From the NCBI RefSeq assembly GCF_014839805.1, contig NC_051118.1, positions 10,780,391-10,844,390 of the forward strand: 64,000 bases of DNA, written 5' to 3'. Positions 32,807-43,815 of the stretch are shown here, piece by piece. Under the pieces are notes generated by a model. It worked only from the letters and a program-made list of their open reading frames with translations, did no database searches and was not told where the DNA came from. A program made the translations under genes and the position numbers. Positions within the stretch are counted from its first letter, which is position 1; the number at the start of each line of letters is the position of its first letter. This stretch comes from Manduca sexta. Its lineage: Eukaryota > Arthropoda > Insecta > Lepidoptera > Sphingidae.

Positions 32807-33407
32807 TAATGTACTGTCTTATACATATTTTTTTTTTTATATAAGATAGACAATTTTATAAGGAACATTTTTTATTATGTATTTCATCAAAAAGACTTAA
32901 ATTTGGTTTTTAAATAAACAAATAATCTTAAATCTTTGCATAGTCTTGTCTGTAAATCGTGTGCTGTAAATGTATGGAACGAGTGTTCAAGGCCGTTTAC
33001 TTAGGGCAGGGTATTGACTCAAAAAACACATTTTATTTTTATAATTTCTTTCTATTAAGCTGTGTATTTTAATGCCTTTAAAGCTCTAAATGAATGGTCA
33101 TTAGTATATTTACCTTTTTATTTTTTCTCGTCGGAGCTCGGACGAAATGAACTATCGATAAAAAAGTACCGTCTTGTGAGTGGAACTGTTTTTTGTTTTG
33201 GTGTCTCACTGTCTTATTCTATATACTCTGAATGAAGCTTATTATGTTTACTTAATTAGATTTTGCATACGATAAGTGGTTTTGACGTGATACTCTATCA
33301 TTTCAGCAAACAGACAAAATTTTCAACCATTGGTTTTATATGTTTATTAATCACGTCTCCCTACATTTATATTCAAAAATATTTAATTGACAGACGCCAA
33401 AATCCTA

Positions 33408-33525
33408 CGATTTTATTATCTAGGTATGTATTCATAGATTACACAACTGTAATTTTTTAGGTATTGATAATCTATTGACCTCTGAAATGAATATAAAGAG
33501 CTGAGCGTGTAGTACGTTCGGTGTC
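33408..33525 (+). promoter_or_regulatory. Promoter of 30K lipoprotein gene A
   Basis: TATAAAG lies at 33492-33498 and the predicted start is the A of TCATT at 33526, 34 bases downstream. The whole block ('ctacgattttattatctagg', 'tattcatagattacacaac', 'taatctattgacctctgaaa') recurs before genes B, C and D. This conservation amid diverged spacers marks it as the functional promoter. Confidence 0.8.
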
Positions 33526-33548
33526 ATTCTACGCTCGGAGGATTCTGG
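33526..33548 (+). other. Non-coding exon 1 of 30K gene A
   Basis: A 5' UTR exon of about 23 bases ('attctacgctcggaggattc' and three more) ending at a GTAAGC donor at 33549. The same exon and donor appear in all four genes. The acceptor is GCTTCGCAG ending at 34174, which gives an intron of about 626 bp. Confidence 0.7.
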
Positions 33549-33603
33549 GTAAGCATCTGTATTATACTAATATATAATAAATATTAATTATTCAATATTA
33601 GGA

Positions 33604-33700
33604 CTGCCCTTAGTGGAGTACAAGTATTGTGCACGTGGTACGACTATTGTGTTAAGGTTTTAGGGTTCGAATCCCGGGTAGGACGAAATGGTAGTCTGCC
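33604..33700 (+). mobile_element. SINE family B head in intron 1 of gene A
   Basis: Reads 'gactgcccttagtgg', then 'gtattgtgcacgtggtacga' and a B-box-like 'gttcgaatcccgggta'. Orthologous copies sit at the same place in intron 1 of genes B, C and D and in unit E, so the insertion predates the array duplications. Confidence 0.75.
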
Positions 33701-34184
33701 TACCTATGAAAAGGTATCTATGTACAATATAAAACTGGACAACATAAGCAATATTGCTAGGGAAATAGACGTCTATTTGTCAAATGTGTTTAAAATTCGA
33801 TTATAATGCATATTTAATTTGTTTGTAATAAATCTATAAAAATAAAATGCGTCAAGAGAATCAACTAAATACATCCATTCAAAATTCGCCCATTTAGGTT
33901 TTTTTCTAACTAAAACGCTAGCAAAAATTTGAGTTCTCTTAAAAAAGAGACTTTCTGTACGGTTACTTATTGTTTGAGCACCCAATCACGTGCGACTCGT
34001 GAAAATACATAATAATCGCTCCGTTACGTTATGGTCACCGTTGTAATATAAAATAGTTTTCATTTATTTTAACCTGCAAAAGTTTTGAAGAATTAGGAAT
34101 CACTTATTTTTAAAGATGCTTATGACGATAACAAAGATACAAGATGATATTTGACAATCATTATTGCTTCGCAGGATCACCACA

Positions 34185-34947
34185 ATGCTACGTATAACGC
34201 TGCTGCTGACGCTCGTGGCGCTCGCGTGCCACGCCGCTCCTTCCTCTGACGATGCAGCTGTCGAGCCTCTATACAGAAGTGTGACCATCGCCGACTACAA
34301 GACTGCTCTATCACAGAGTAAAAGTCTCGTAAACAGGCAGAAAGGCAGAATCATCTCGAAAACTGTTGACAAACTGCTCGACGAGAACCAAAAGAAGGTT
34401 ATGTATTACGCGTACTATCTGTGGAACAATGGAGCCGAAGACATTGTCAAGAATTATTTCCGCTACAATTCAGGATGATCTTTAGCCAGCTTACCGTCAA
34501 GCTCATCAACAAGAAATACAGCATGGAGCTCAAAGTAGGACTTAGCACTGATTCCGACAATGAAAGGACTGTGTATGGCGACTGCGGTCAGGTTGGCGAG
34601 AGGGCAGCCTGGGAATTCAAATTTAACGAGGCATCAGACGAAAAGGTCTACTTTAAAATCTACAACCCTAACGATAACCAATTTCTGAAATCTGGCAATT
34701 CAGCTGATAGATTCGATGACCATCCGATTTACTCATCTACTAACTCTGACACATTCAGACACCAGTGGTACCTTGAGCCAGTGGTGTACAATAAGAGCTC
34801 CTATTCTACGTCATCAACCGGGCGTACAGCCAGCCCCTGAAGCTGGCCCAATCAAATGACTTGGATGGCGACCGCCAGGCTTATGGACACGGCGGGGATT
34901 CGTCGGGCGCTCCTGAACGCTTCGGATGGAAGATTGTGCGTTACTAA
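34185..34947 (+). CDS. 30K haemolymph lipoprotein A (two one-base frameshifts)
   Basis: A member of the lepidopteran 30K low-molecular-weight lipoprotein family (Lipoprotein_11), secreted by the fat body as storage and lipid-binding protein of the haemolymph. The ATG at 34185 follows the acceptor CGCAG at 34174; the in-frame ATG at 34164 is intronic. The signal peptide is MLRITLLLTLVALACHAA. The helical N-terminal domain includes 'LYRSVTIADY' and 'YYAYYLWNNGAEDIVKNYF'. The beta-trefoil C-terminal part includes 'KVYFKIYNPNDNQF' and 'FRHQWYLEPV'. Relative to copy C, one C is missing in 'ttccgct' (about 34460), giving a premature TGA at 34476, and one G is missing in 'aagagctcc' (about 34795). 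The reading otherwise continues to 'GWKIVRY' and TAA at 34945. Full length would be about 254 residues. Both lesions shorten homopolymers, so sequencing error is as likely as pseudogenisation. Confidence 0.9.
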
Positions 34948-34984
34948 ACAATTGTAATAATGATGTTGGAGATATTTTTTTTGA

Positions 34985-34990
34985 AATAAA
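34985..34990 (+). promoter_or_regulatory. Polyadenylation signal of gene A
   Basis: AATAAA 38 bases after the stop, in the conserved 3' UTR context 'gagatattttttttgaaata'. All four genes keep this signal. Confidence 0.75.
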
Positions 34991-35349
34991 CAGGTGATTC
35001 AAGTATTTTTACTATTATTTTTTATACTATACACAGTTCTGAAACCATTTCAAACAGAATTAAGTAACCTAAAAATCCTTTCGTATTAGTGATGGTTTAT
35101 TACCTAATAGAAAATAAAATTAAATTGTAAAGTTTGTAAGGATTGTAAAGTTGCGACTATTTTTTATTATTAAGTCAAAATTTACCATTTTGTACATAAA
35201 ATTCACTGTAGTATTCGTATTTTTTTTTTATTATTAATAGTTAAGGGTGTATCTTCCTAATAATAATGTTATTAATTCTTAATTACCACCGATACAAAAA
35301 ATACTGAATAAAAGATGTGCATATTTCAAATCATAAAACTTGTATTAGT

Positions 35350-35645
35350 GATTCTTGTAGGACGCTTATGTGAAAAAGAACTGCAATTTTTACCTGATAC
35401 AAAATGGGCAGGCCACATAAGCTGCACATCAGATGGCCGACGGGGGAGGCAGGTACTAGAATGGAGGCCAATAACTGGGCACAGGAACGTGGGGAGCCGC
35501 GAAAATGGACCTACGACGTCATTCGGACGACCGGGAAAGACTGGATGCGAAAATCCCAACGGCACTAGTTGGCGAAATATGGAAGATGGCCTTACTCATC
35601 ATTGGGTAGATGAAGGCTGAAGAAAGATGAAAGAAAGAAATAGTA
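35350..35645 (+). pseudogene. Non-LTR retrotransposon reverse transcriptase C-terminal remnant
   Basis: The 35315 frame contains 'KWAGHISCTSDGRRGRQVLEWRPITGHR' (written here as one motif in two pieces: KWAGHI...DGR and VLEWRP.TGHR). This is the typical C-terminal tail of RTE/CR1-like LINE reverse transcriptases (KWAGHVAR..DGRW....EWRP..GKR..GRP). The continuation sits in other frames ('DWMRKSQ', 'LAKYGRWPYSSLG'), so the copy is broken. It ends in a GAAAGAAA-type tail. Confidence 0.75.
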
Positions 35646-36801
35646 TAATGATGTGCAGATCATCGGCAGTTAAACAACGAACAGTATAAAAATAATGTAG
35701 GACCTAAGCCTTTTCTAACAATCTTTATATGCCTATATAATGTTTCCGATTATATTTTAACTTGCTCTCATTGACTTGCAATTTTTTGTTGTTGTTTGTG
35801 CCGATGTCGTCATAATCGACATCGTCAGCCACACAAAAGTCCAATGCTAGATGTAGACCTGTTCTAAAAGATTTCCAGATGGTCTTTCAAAAGCGACTTA
35901 CGTCTATCAATTCATCGACGTAATTTTCCCTCAGTAACATACTTGGCCCGAAGTAACCTGCTATTATGGTATCGGCTACTTTTTATCCCGTTTATTTATT
36001 CCTGTAGAAAATACTTGAAGTTTTAAGATAGATGGTGCTGACGTTGTTAATATGGCGCTAAAGAAATATCTTCATATCCCTGGTTCGGGGCTCGGCCCCG
36101 ATGTGAGGACGCTTGAGGTTTATAACGAAGTTAAATGACAAACACATATTTGATTATTTTTAAGAGGTTTTTTGTGTCCGGGGTTATTTAACGCAATAAT
36201 AGGATAATAAAGACTATGCTTAAGACTTACATAACAACTTTCCACGTACTCTTCAGTTTTCTGTGTAGCATTTTATAATTCTCATTTATTTTGAACTGTT
36301 CATTTTAGACACGTCAAATAATATCGTCTCCACTGACTTCATTATACACTTATTATTTTACACCACAATTGTTTCTTCTGATAAATATTACGCTCTATAT
36401 TTCGGTAAGCGTAGGAAAGTAGGTTTATTTTCTTTCTACTTCTGTCTATCACTGAGAAATTATGTTTTTACAAGTTAATAAAATTTTTAGAGTGTGCTGT
36501 ACATCACTTATTCTATCGTCTTGCCTCTTTTGCAATGGCGTCATCACTTAATGTTTGAACGCGGTCGCTTGGTAACGATTCTGTTTATATCAGTGTTGCT
36601 ACTTGTTCTCTGATATTGCTATGTAATGTATAATGGGGTTAATAGGGATGCGAAGATGACTAGAGATGGAACAGTGCCTCTAGCACGCATTTATGTTATG
36701 TTATCGTATCGTTAACGCAATGATTTTTGTTAAAGTAAAATTTTGTTTGGAAATTCGATCAGCGCTTCGAAGACGTATATAGTAATTGGTACTATATAGT
36801 A

Positions 36802-36895
36802 AGCGGCGATAGCTTAGTTGGTTGTGGAACGGACTGGCGAGACGAATGTAAGCAGGTTCAAATCCCAATGGCATACACAACAACAACATTTGTTC
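36802..36895 (+). mobile_element. SINE family A, 5' head only
   Basis: Starts agcggcgatagcttagttgg (A box) and carries 'caggttcaaatccca' (B box), then breaks off into unrelated sequence after about 95 bases. A 3'-truncated copy is unusual for retrotransposition and suggests later deletion. Confidence 0.75.
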
Positions 36896-37243
36896 TCAGT
36901 ACCTGCAGCCACGATCAATGTAGTACATAATAGTCCGTTACGTCGTATGTGTAATTGTTACAATGAACACTGCAAGGAGTTGGATATATTTCACCAGAGT
37001 ATTTACCACTTTAAAACAAATATAAAAAATTTAAAACTACTTTAAAATTTATATCTTGTATGTACCTTTATCATTTTAATTAAAATTTAGCGATACTATT
37101 TGAATGTTGTGCGCGGGTTTTATCGGTGTACAAATTTTAAAATGTTATTATGTATACCTACTGTATATTAGATGATTAAGTATCTTTGTACATTGTTTCT
37201 GCGCCTAATAAATAAATAATATAAATAAATAATATAACAAAAA

Positions 37244-37568
37244 AGCGGCGATAGCCTAGTTGGCTGTGGAACGGACTGCCGAGACGAATGTCCGCAGGTT
37301 CAAATCCCAAGGGCACACACCTCTGACTTTAATAAAAAATCATGTGTGTATTCTTTGTGAATAATCGTTCGCTTTAACGGTGAAGGAAAACATCGTGAGG
37401 AAACCTGCATACCTGAGAAGTTCTCTATAGGAATTTTGAGGGTGTGCGAAGTCTACCAATCCGCACTAGGCCAGCGTGGTGGACTAAGACCTAACCCCTC
37501 TCAGTAGTAGAGGAGGCCCGTGCCCAACAGTGGGACAGTATATAATACAGGGTTGATATTATTATTAT
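37244..37568 (+). mobile_element. SINE family A, full length
   Basis: Full copy of about 325 bases. The tRNA-like head is 'agcggcgatagcctagttgg' with 'gcaggttcaaatccc'. The body includes 'gaaaacatcgtgaggaaacc' and 'agtagaggaggcccgtgccc', and the tail is (ATT)n. It is the best reference for the family in this window. Transcription by RNA polymerase III is expected from the A and B boxes. Confidence 0.9.
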
Positions 37569-38276
37569 TATACTATATTTTAATTAAGATAAGTTTTAGC
37601 TAGACTTTGATTTCTTATGTTTATGAGAATTTTTTTACGGGATAAATATATTGTATATCCTCCAATAGTTTATTCCGCACTAAATTTCAGTAATATCGGT
37701 TCAGTTATGGTATAGCTGTGAAAGGGTAACAGATAGACTGCGATACTTTCGCATTTATGATGTATGGATGGATCGATATAATATTATCAGCTTGAATGGA
37801 TCAGCCCGTTTTACAAAAACTACTTTCTCATAGAAAATAATAGTGAAGTGGTGTTGCATTTCGTACATAACAAATGCAGGGTCCTAAAATCCCATGCCTT
37901 TTCCTCTTGTCTAAGATCTAAGTTTCTTCTGGAGCCATGGAGGTTGATCGTATATCGTCTAAAATTTAGTTAACTTGATTTGTATTTACTTGTGAAATAG
38001 TATTATTTAAAAATAATCAATGCAGAGCCGAAACAGATATGTGTTAACCCAACAAGGTTCATAGATTAAGAACATATCACCACATAGTTTACCGGCGTGT
38101 GATATAAAAATTAATGACTATTACATCTACATATTTTACTCACACACACACATTCACGCCTTTTATAAGATGGAAAAACTTATAAAAAACTTATCATGTT
38201 TATAAAACATAAAATTCTAGGGCGTCAGTGCACCAGTTGCGTCTCTGCTTACACATTCTGGAATAAAAGGCGTGTG

Positions 38277-38415
38277 CGTTTCCGATATGGCGATAGGCTC
38301 GCCCCCTATCAAATCATGGGACGGAACACACTTGGCGAAAAGTGGGTGCCATGGTTGCGCCTCTGCATACCCCTTCGGGGATAAAATGCGTGATGTTGTG
38401 TGTGTGTGTGTGTTT
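38277..38415 (+). mobile_element. SINE family B 3' part with GT microsatellite
   Basis: Carries 'gatatggcgataggctcgcc', 'catgggacggaacaca' and 'ccccttcggggataaaatgc', followed by 'gtgatgttgtg' and (TG)n. It matches the minus-strand copy at 8375-8637 but lacks the tRNA-like head. Confidence 0.85.
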
Positions 38416-38639
38416 CTATATTAAGACGATGTCGTAAGCAAAACGGTAACTATATTTTAGAAGCTATCTATTCTCCATTTAGAATGCGTATTTTTCGGAG
38501 CCCCATCACGTAGCGCCTCCGATATGATTATATGCCCCCGTAGACTTTTCTTGCGCGCAGTCTCCACACCGAATGCGCGGGAAGACGTTTGTCGCGACCC
38601 TGGCACACAATTAAGTGTGTATATCTGTGTTGCTAATAC

Positions 38640-38862
38640 CTGTGTTGCCATTTCACATTGAGGCCTATAAGGGCTCGCGAGCATTTCCTGGCCTTCTTCC
38701 CTCCTCCCATTTTAAGAGCTTTCCCTATCCCCCATACTTTCTTCCCAACTTTCCTCCATGGCCCTGCAGTTGCTAATTCGTGGGATTCCAGTATGCCATT
38801 CGCAGGAATCCCCCGCCGAAGACTGCGGGGTCCGATACCCAAAAAAAAAAATATATGCAACA
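38640..38862 (+). mobile_element. Poly-A tailed non-LTR retroelement 3' end
   Basis: A GC-richer segment with 'ccatggccctgcagttgcta' and 'ggaatcccccgccgaagact' that ends in 'ccgatacccaaaaaaaaaa'. This looks like a 5'-truncated retroposed 3' UTR. The two open frames of about 70-76 codons over it show no reverse transcriptase motif. Confidence 0.65.
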
Positions 38863-39449
38863 TCTATTGAAGGTTTTATATGTATTATATCAATTTAGCT
38901 GGCTGATATAGAAAATGTTATTGTAGTTTCCATAGCGATGGAAAATGACGAGAACAAAAATGGTGTTAATGTGATACATAAGATGTAGCGTAAAACTCAG
39001 CTAATAGTTAATAAAGTCTGCCCTGTTTATAAATTCTAAGGGCGTTTATTACTCTGCAAAATATCCCATTCCTAACAATATCATAACACTCTGATCATAA
39101 TATTATTGGCCATTTCCTAAACGTCCGGACTAAATGGTCATCTAATCACACCAACCCAGAATTTAGTTTATAATGTGTGCTTAACACGGTGCCCTCGGCA
39201 AACGGCGCTCTACCAGTATTATAAACGTAGATAATTTAATAAGGAACATTTTAGTATTTTAGTTTAATCAAATAGATCTAAGATCTAACATTCTAGTAAG
39301 ATTGATCTGATCGGCACATTTTACATTTAGAAGGCAATTAAAAACACTTTAGAAATACTTAGCTATGCTGTGCAATTAATATCCATACTAAATAAAACGT
39401 AACTGTAATATTTTGTAACGTTAGCTTGAGCTTTGTTCATAAGTTATTA

Positions 39450-39776
39450 ATAATAATAATAATATCAGCCCTGTATTATATATTTGCCCACTGCTCAGCA
39501 CGGGCCTCCTCTACTACTGAGAGGGATTAGGCCTTAGTCCACCACGCTGGCGTAGTGCGGATTGGTAGACTTCACACACCTTCGAAATTCCTATAGAGAA
39601 CTTCTCAGATGTGCAGGTTTCCTCACGATGTTTTCCTTCACCGTTAAAGCGAACGATAAATTCACAAAGAATACACACATGATTTTAGAAAAGTCAGAGG
39701 TGTGTGCCCTTGGGATTTGAACCTGCGGACATTCGTCTTGGCAGTGCGTTCCACACCCAACTAGGCTATCGCCGCT
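39450..39776 (-). mobile_element. SINE family A with 13-bp target site duplication
   Basis: Minus-strand full copy from 'agcggcgatagcctagttgg' (ending at 39776) to the (TTA)n tail. TCATAAGTTATTA occurs directly before (39437-39449) and after (39778-39790) the element, which is a clean target site duplication typical of LINE-mobilised SINEs. Confidence 0.92.
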
Positions 39777-40446
39777 CTCATAAGTTATTATTGATTGTTT
39801 ATTGTTTGTAGTATGTAATTTTTCTGGTTTCTTTTTTTGGTCATAACGTCCTCTTTATTTGAATGAAGTGTTCACTTTTTTATGTTGTACACTTAGTTAA
39901 ATAACTACAAATGTATTTTGCTTGGTGTAACAATTGTTTGTGAATCCATTAAAAATAAAAAAAAAAAAAATAAAGGCTTATAAAATAAAGAAATAATAGT
40001 AAATCTTTGCTTATTCCTGTCTGTAAATCTTATGACATAAATGTGTGGAACGAGTGCTCAAGGCCTTTACTTAAGGCAGGGCCTTAACTAAAAAAACACA
40101 TTTATTTTAATAAAGTCTTTCCACAAAGCTGAATATCGTGGAGCCTTTCAAGCCGTCCATGAATGGTCAAGAGTATATTTACTTTACTTTTTTTTCGACA
40201 GAGTTCAGACAAAATGAACCATTTTGTCTTCTCAGTTCTCACTGATTTACCCTATTTACATTGAATAAGACTTATTGTTTTTCATTAGCTAGATTTTTAA
40301 TACAATGACTGGTTTCGGATTTGGACAAGGATACTCCAACGATAATTTGAGCAAATAGACAAAAATAAACAAAAAAATTTGTATTGCGTATTCCTCGCGT
40401 CTCACTGTATTTGCTTCCAAAAATATTAAATTGACAGACGCAAAAA

Positions 40447-40569
40447 ATCTACGATTTTATTATCTAGGTATGTATTCATAGATTACACAACTATAATTTT
40501 TAAGTAATGATAATCTATTGACCTCTGAAATGAATATAAAAGAGCTGAGCATGTAGTACGTTCGGTGTC
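40447..40569 (+). promoter_or_regulatory. Promoter of 30K lipoprotein gene B
   Basis: TATAAAAG at 40535-40542, with the predicted start A at 40570 in TCATT. The upstream 90 bases match those of genes A and C almost exactly. Confidence 0.8.
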
Positions 40570-40592
40570 ATTCTACGCTCGGAGGATTCTGG
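40570..40592 (+). other. Non-coding exon 1 of 30K gene B
   Basis: Same 23-base exon as in gene A, with a GTAAGC donor at 40593. The acceptor is TTTCGCAG ending at 41695, giving an intron of about 1.1 kb that contains a SINE B head at 40630-40720. Confidence 0.7.
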
Positions 40593-40629
40593 GTAAGCAT
40601 CTGTAATATACTAATATATAATAATTATA

Positions 40630-40720
40630 GGACTGCCTCGGTGGCATACTTGTATTGTGCACGTGGTACGACTATTGTGATAAGGTTTCAGGGTTCGAAT
40701 TCCGGGTCGGACAAAATTAT
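40630..40720 (+). mobile_element. SINE family B head in intron 1 of gene B
   Basis: Reads 'gactgcctcggtggcatact' and 'gtattgtgcacgtggtacga', then 'gttcgaattccgggtcggac'. It is the same insertion as in genes A, C and D. Confidence 0.8.
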
Positions 40721-41705
40721 AATCCGCCTATCTCTAAAAAGGGAAAAACGGGCGATGCTGTGTAGGCATGTATATATTGTACATACAATATAAAAGGTGA
40801 ATAAAGTATCCTTTGTCTTAGAAATAAAACAAGGCCACAAAAACTGTATTGTGGGGAAAATTTTGCGATTTTCACTGCTCTGGAGAAAATAATAGGAGCA
40901 AACACGTGATTCCCATTTGATTGATTCTCTCGATATTTGATTACTCTAATAGTATATATAAATAGCATTTGAATCTAAATGTATTTTTTTGTTACAAATA
41001 GATCTGCATGCGGTATGATTATTAAATGTTTTAATTGTTTTATATTAATAATGTCATATTTTCACGCAAATGAAAAAATATATGTTTTATTCCATTAGCA
41101 CAAATCTCTCGATAATTGGGCAAGGGAAATATATTTTATTATTTAAGCTTAAAAATAATAATAATTTATTAGTTATATTATAAGTATCATCAACATCAAG
41201 ACATACCTACTTTTTTATCCGATTAGCATTAATTCCCTTGATATTTTCACAAAGATTTTATTTTCTAATTTACCTTAAAACAGAAAAAAATGATTCACTT
41301 TGCAAGTTTCCTATAAATAATACTTTGAAATGTAATTTATTTTGTTGTTAGAGTCATATGGGACTGTTTTTTTAGTGATACTAGATTACTATAATATCTG
41401 AGTTAAAACAAAAAAATCTGAGCTTTGTCAAACAACTTTGTAAAACAATAAAATATTAAATTGCCTGAAAATCTAAATTTTCTGTAGCATTTGTTATTAT
41501 TATGAATTCCCATCACTAGTGACTCGTAAAAATTACATAACATTCGCCTCATTCAGTTAACTGTTACCAACGTGACATAAAACAGTTTTTCATTCATTTT
41601 AATCTGCATTTCAATTCGTAATCAGTTCTTTTTAAAATGCTTATAACGGTAAGAAAGAAACAAGATGATATTTAACAATCATTATTGTTTCGCAGGATCA
41701 CCACA

Positions 41706-42477
41706 ATGCTACGGATAGCGCTTCTACTGACGCTCGCGGCACTCGCGTGCCACGCCGCTCCTAGATCTGATGACGAAGCTGTCGACCAACTATACAGAAG
41801 TGTGATCATCTCCGACTACGAGACCGCTCTATCACAGAGTAAAGAACTCGAGAAAGCGCGGAGAGGCAATGTCATCTCTAAACTTGTTGATAAACTGATC
41901 GCACAGAAACCGCACAAGTCTATGTATTACGCGTACTACCTGTGGAATCACAACGCTCAAGACATCGTCAAGAATTCTTTCCCGATCCAATTCAAGATGA
42001 TCTTCGGCCAGCTAACCACCAAAATTATAAACAAGAAATTCGGCATGGAGCTCAAAATAGGACTTAGCACTGATTCATACGGCGAAAGGAACGTGTATGG
42101 CGTCAGCACTGACAATGACATTGGGAAGAGGGCAAGCTGGGAGTTCACGTCACCCGAGGCAGCAAACCACAAGGTCTACTTTAAAATCTACAACCCTCAC
42201 GACAACCAATATATGAAAACCACAATTTTTTATGATACTTACAAAGACCACCTGATTAACACTTCTACAAATTCTGACACTTTTAGACACCAATGGTACC
42301 TTCAACCAGTGGTGGTCAATAAGGAAGCTCTTGTTCTACATTATCAACCGAGAGTACGATGAGCTCTTGAAGCTGTCCCAATCCCCGGACTCGGATGGCG
42401 ACCGAGAGGCTTTTACGCACGGCGAAGATGCGTCTGGTGATCCTGAACGCTTCGGATGGAAGATTGAACGATACTAA
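41706..42477 (+). CDS. 30K haemolymph lipoprotein B (one-base frameshift near the end)
   Basis: Second-subtype 30K lipoprotein, expected 256 residues. The ATG at 41706 lies 11 bases after the acceptor at 41695. The signal peptide MLRIALLLTLAALACHAA is followed by 'PRSDDEAVDQLYRS'. Family landmarks are 'YYAYYLWNHNAQDIVKNSFP', 'KVYFKIYNPHDNQY', 'FRHQWYLQPVVVNKE' and 'GDPERFGWKIERY'. At 42321-42327 the text 'aaggaagctc' has one A more than copy D ('aaggagctc'). The uncorrected frame therefore stops at 42360, 38 codons early. The rest matches D, with six amino-acid differences before the lesion. Stop TAA at 42475. Error or recent null allele cannot be told apart here. Confidence 0.92.
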
Positions 42478-42513
42478 GCAATTGTAGTAATGTTTTGGAG
42501 ACATTTTTACTGA

Positions 42514-42519
42514 AATAAA
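42514..42519 (+). promoter_or_regulatory. Polyadenylation signal of gene B
   Basis: AATAAA 37 bases past the TAA, in the same 3' UTR context ('acatttttactgaaataaac') as gene C. Confidence 0.75.
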
Positions 42520-43334
42520 CGTATGATTCAAGCGGTCAAGCATTATTTTTACTATTATTATATTATACTATTATAATATAGGTACATATTATTTTGAAGC
42601 CATTTCAAAGAGAATTAAGTATGTAAACTAAATATTGTTTTGTGGCTTTCCTTATGTCCCGTCAGTAATAGCCCAAAGGAAAGATAGTGATAGGGTGGTT
42701 ATCAGAAACTAAAATTCATTATATTTTTTAATATTTAGACATAATTGATGGTTTTTGTACACAAAAGTGTTTTTTTGTTCACTGTAGTGTTAGAATTCGT
42801 TTTTTTATTTTATTTAAAGTTGACAGTGTGTCATCCTAATAGTAAATGTAATACAGAATAAAACATGTGCATATTCCAGGGGCCTTTTCTCTATCCCGCA
42901 CGTTATTTTAACAGTGCGTAACAAGCACGTTACACAACGCATCATGTTTAGGACTATAGAAATTTGGCTTACAGAATACCATTCCACGCATATTTCTCGA
43001 AGATAACATGACACGGCCGCGTTACGCGTTTACACTATCATACAGAATAAGGGCCCAGATCACAAAACGCTAGTGTAAGAAAAGATGACGGCTTTGTGGA
43101 ACTTCATTTAAAACATTTGCAGTTTATTGGCTATGTGCACGACAGGATACCTTCCTACTAGTGTTCATTGTCAAATAATGACGTACGAATGTATTACTGA
43201 TTTTAATAAATAAAGTAAATATACGATAAAAAGGAAGGAACTATTATTGCTTCGCGTAGGAAATTGTAGTAAACAGTCCAACCGTTCCAAATAATAAAAC
43301 CACACCAGCACTATTAATAAGTATATAATTATAT

Positions 43335-43815
43335 TGAACTTATATCTATAATATAAAAATGAATCGCTAAATGTGTTGGTAAGCGCATAACTCAAGAACG
43401 CCTGGACCAATTTGGCCAATTCTTTTTTTTTTTAATATTCGTCGAAGCTCAAGGATGGTTTTTACGGCGAGAAAATATCAAATAATTGCCGGAAAAACCC
43501 TAAAAACAGTCCTTTTCTTTATCCCATACAAACGTTTTCTAACTAATACGTAGAGTCAATTTGTGCTTTATTGCTATTATATAAAGTTCACTGTTGTCTA
43601 TCAAACACTGCCAGTGATTCCACGATCAACGCCAGCTTACTTTTAAATACTTATATGTGTTTTATTTAATAATTATTTTTATTCACAACGCCCTATCACC
43701 AGGGTGAAGGTTCTGTTCAGGAGAATTTTTGCCCCGACAATAAAATAGATAGGAACAAAAAACTGTTACATTACAAATAATTTTGACAGGACGAAGTCTG
43801 TCGGGTCCGCTAGTA
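43335..43815 (+). mobile_element. Dispersed repeat ending 'gtcgggtccgctagt'
   Basis: Starts 'tctataatataaaaatgaat', continues with 'taactcaagaacgcctggac' and ends 'gacgaagtctgtcgggtccg' then 'ctagt'. This arrangement is familiar from abundant lepidopteran retroelement tails. No transposase is seen. Exact class not assigned. Confidence 0.6.

Larger units (their letters stand above)
30754..33400. other. 30K array spacer upstream of gene A
   Basis: Paralogous to the spacers before genes B (37560-40440) and C (45460-48300). The segments shared include 'ttgttactttattttaata' after the gap, 'taatatcggttcagt', 'gcagggtattgactcaaaaa'-type text and 'aaggaacatttt'. Two MITEs (31545-31809 and 32581-32806) and a retroelement tail (32157-32420) interrupt it. 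No intact gene is present. Confidence 0.75.
34991..40440. other. Spacer between 30K genes A and B
   Basis: No intact gene. It contains a LINE remnant (35350-35645), SINEs (36802-36895, 37244-37568 and 39450-39776), a SINE B tail with a GT microsatellite (38277-38415) and a poly-A-tailed retroelement fragment (38640-38862). Sections such as 36140-36500 ('cttacataacaactttccac') recur at 44300-44600 and 61390-61660, showing the spacers are paralogous. Confidence 0.75.

Noticed and set aside
34164..34184. Upstream in-frame ATG of gene A (and equivalents at 41685, 49788 and 58391)
   Set aside because: The splice acceptor CAG lies between it and the ATG that precedes the signal peptide, so it is intronic. 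All four genes show the same arrangement.
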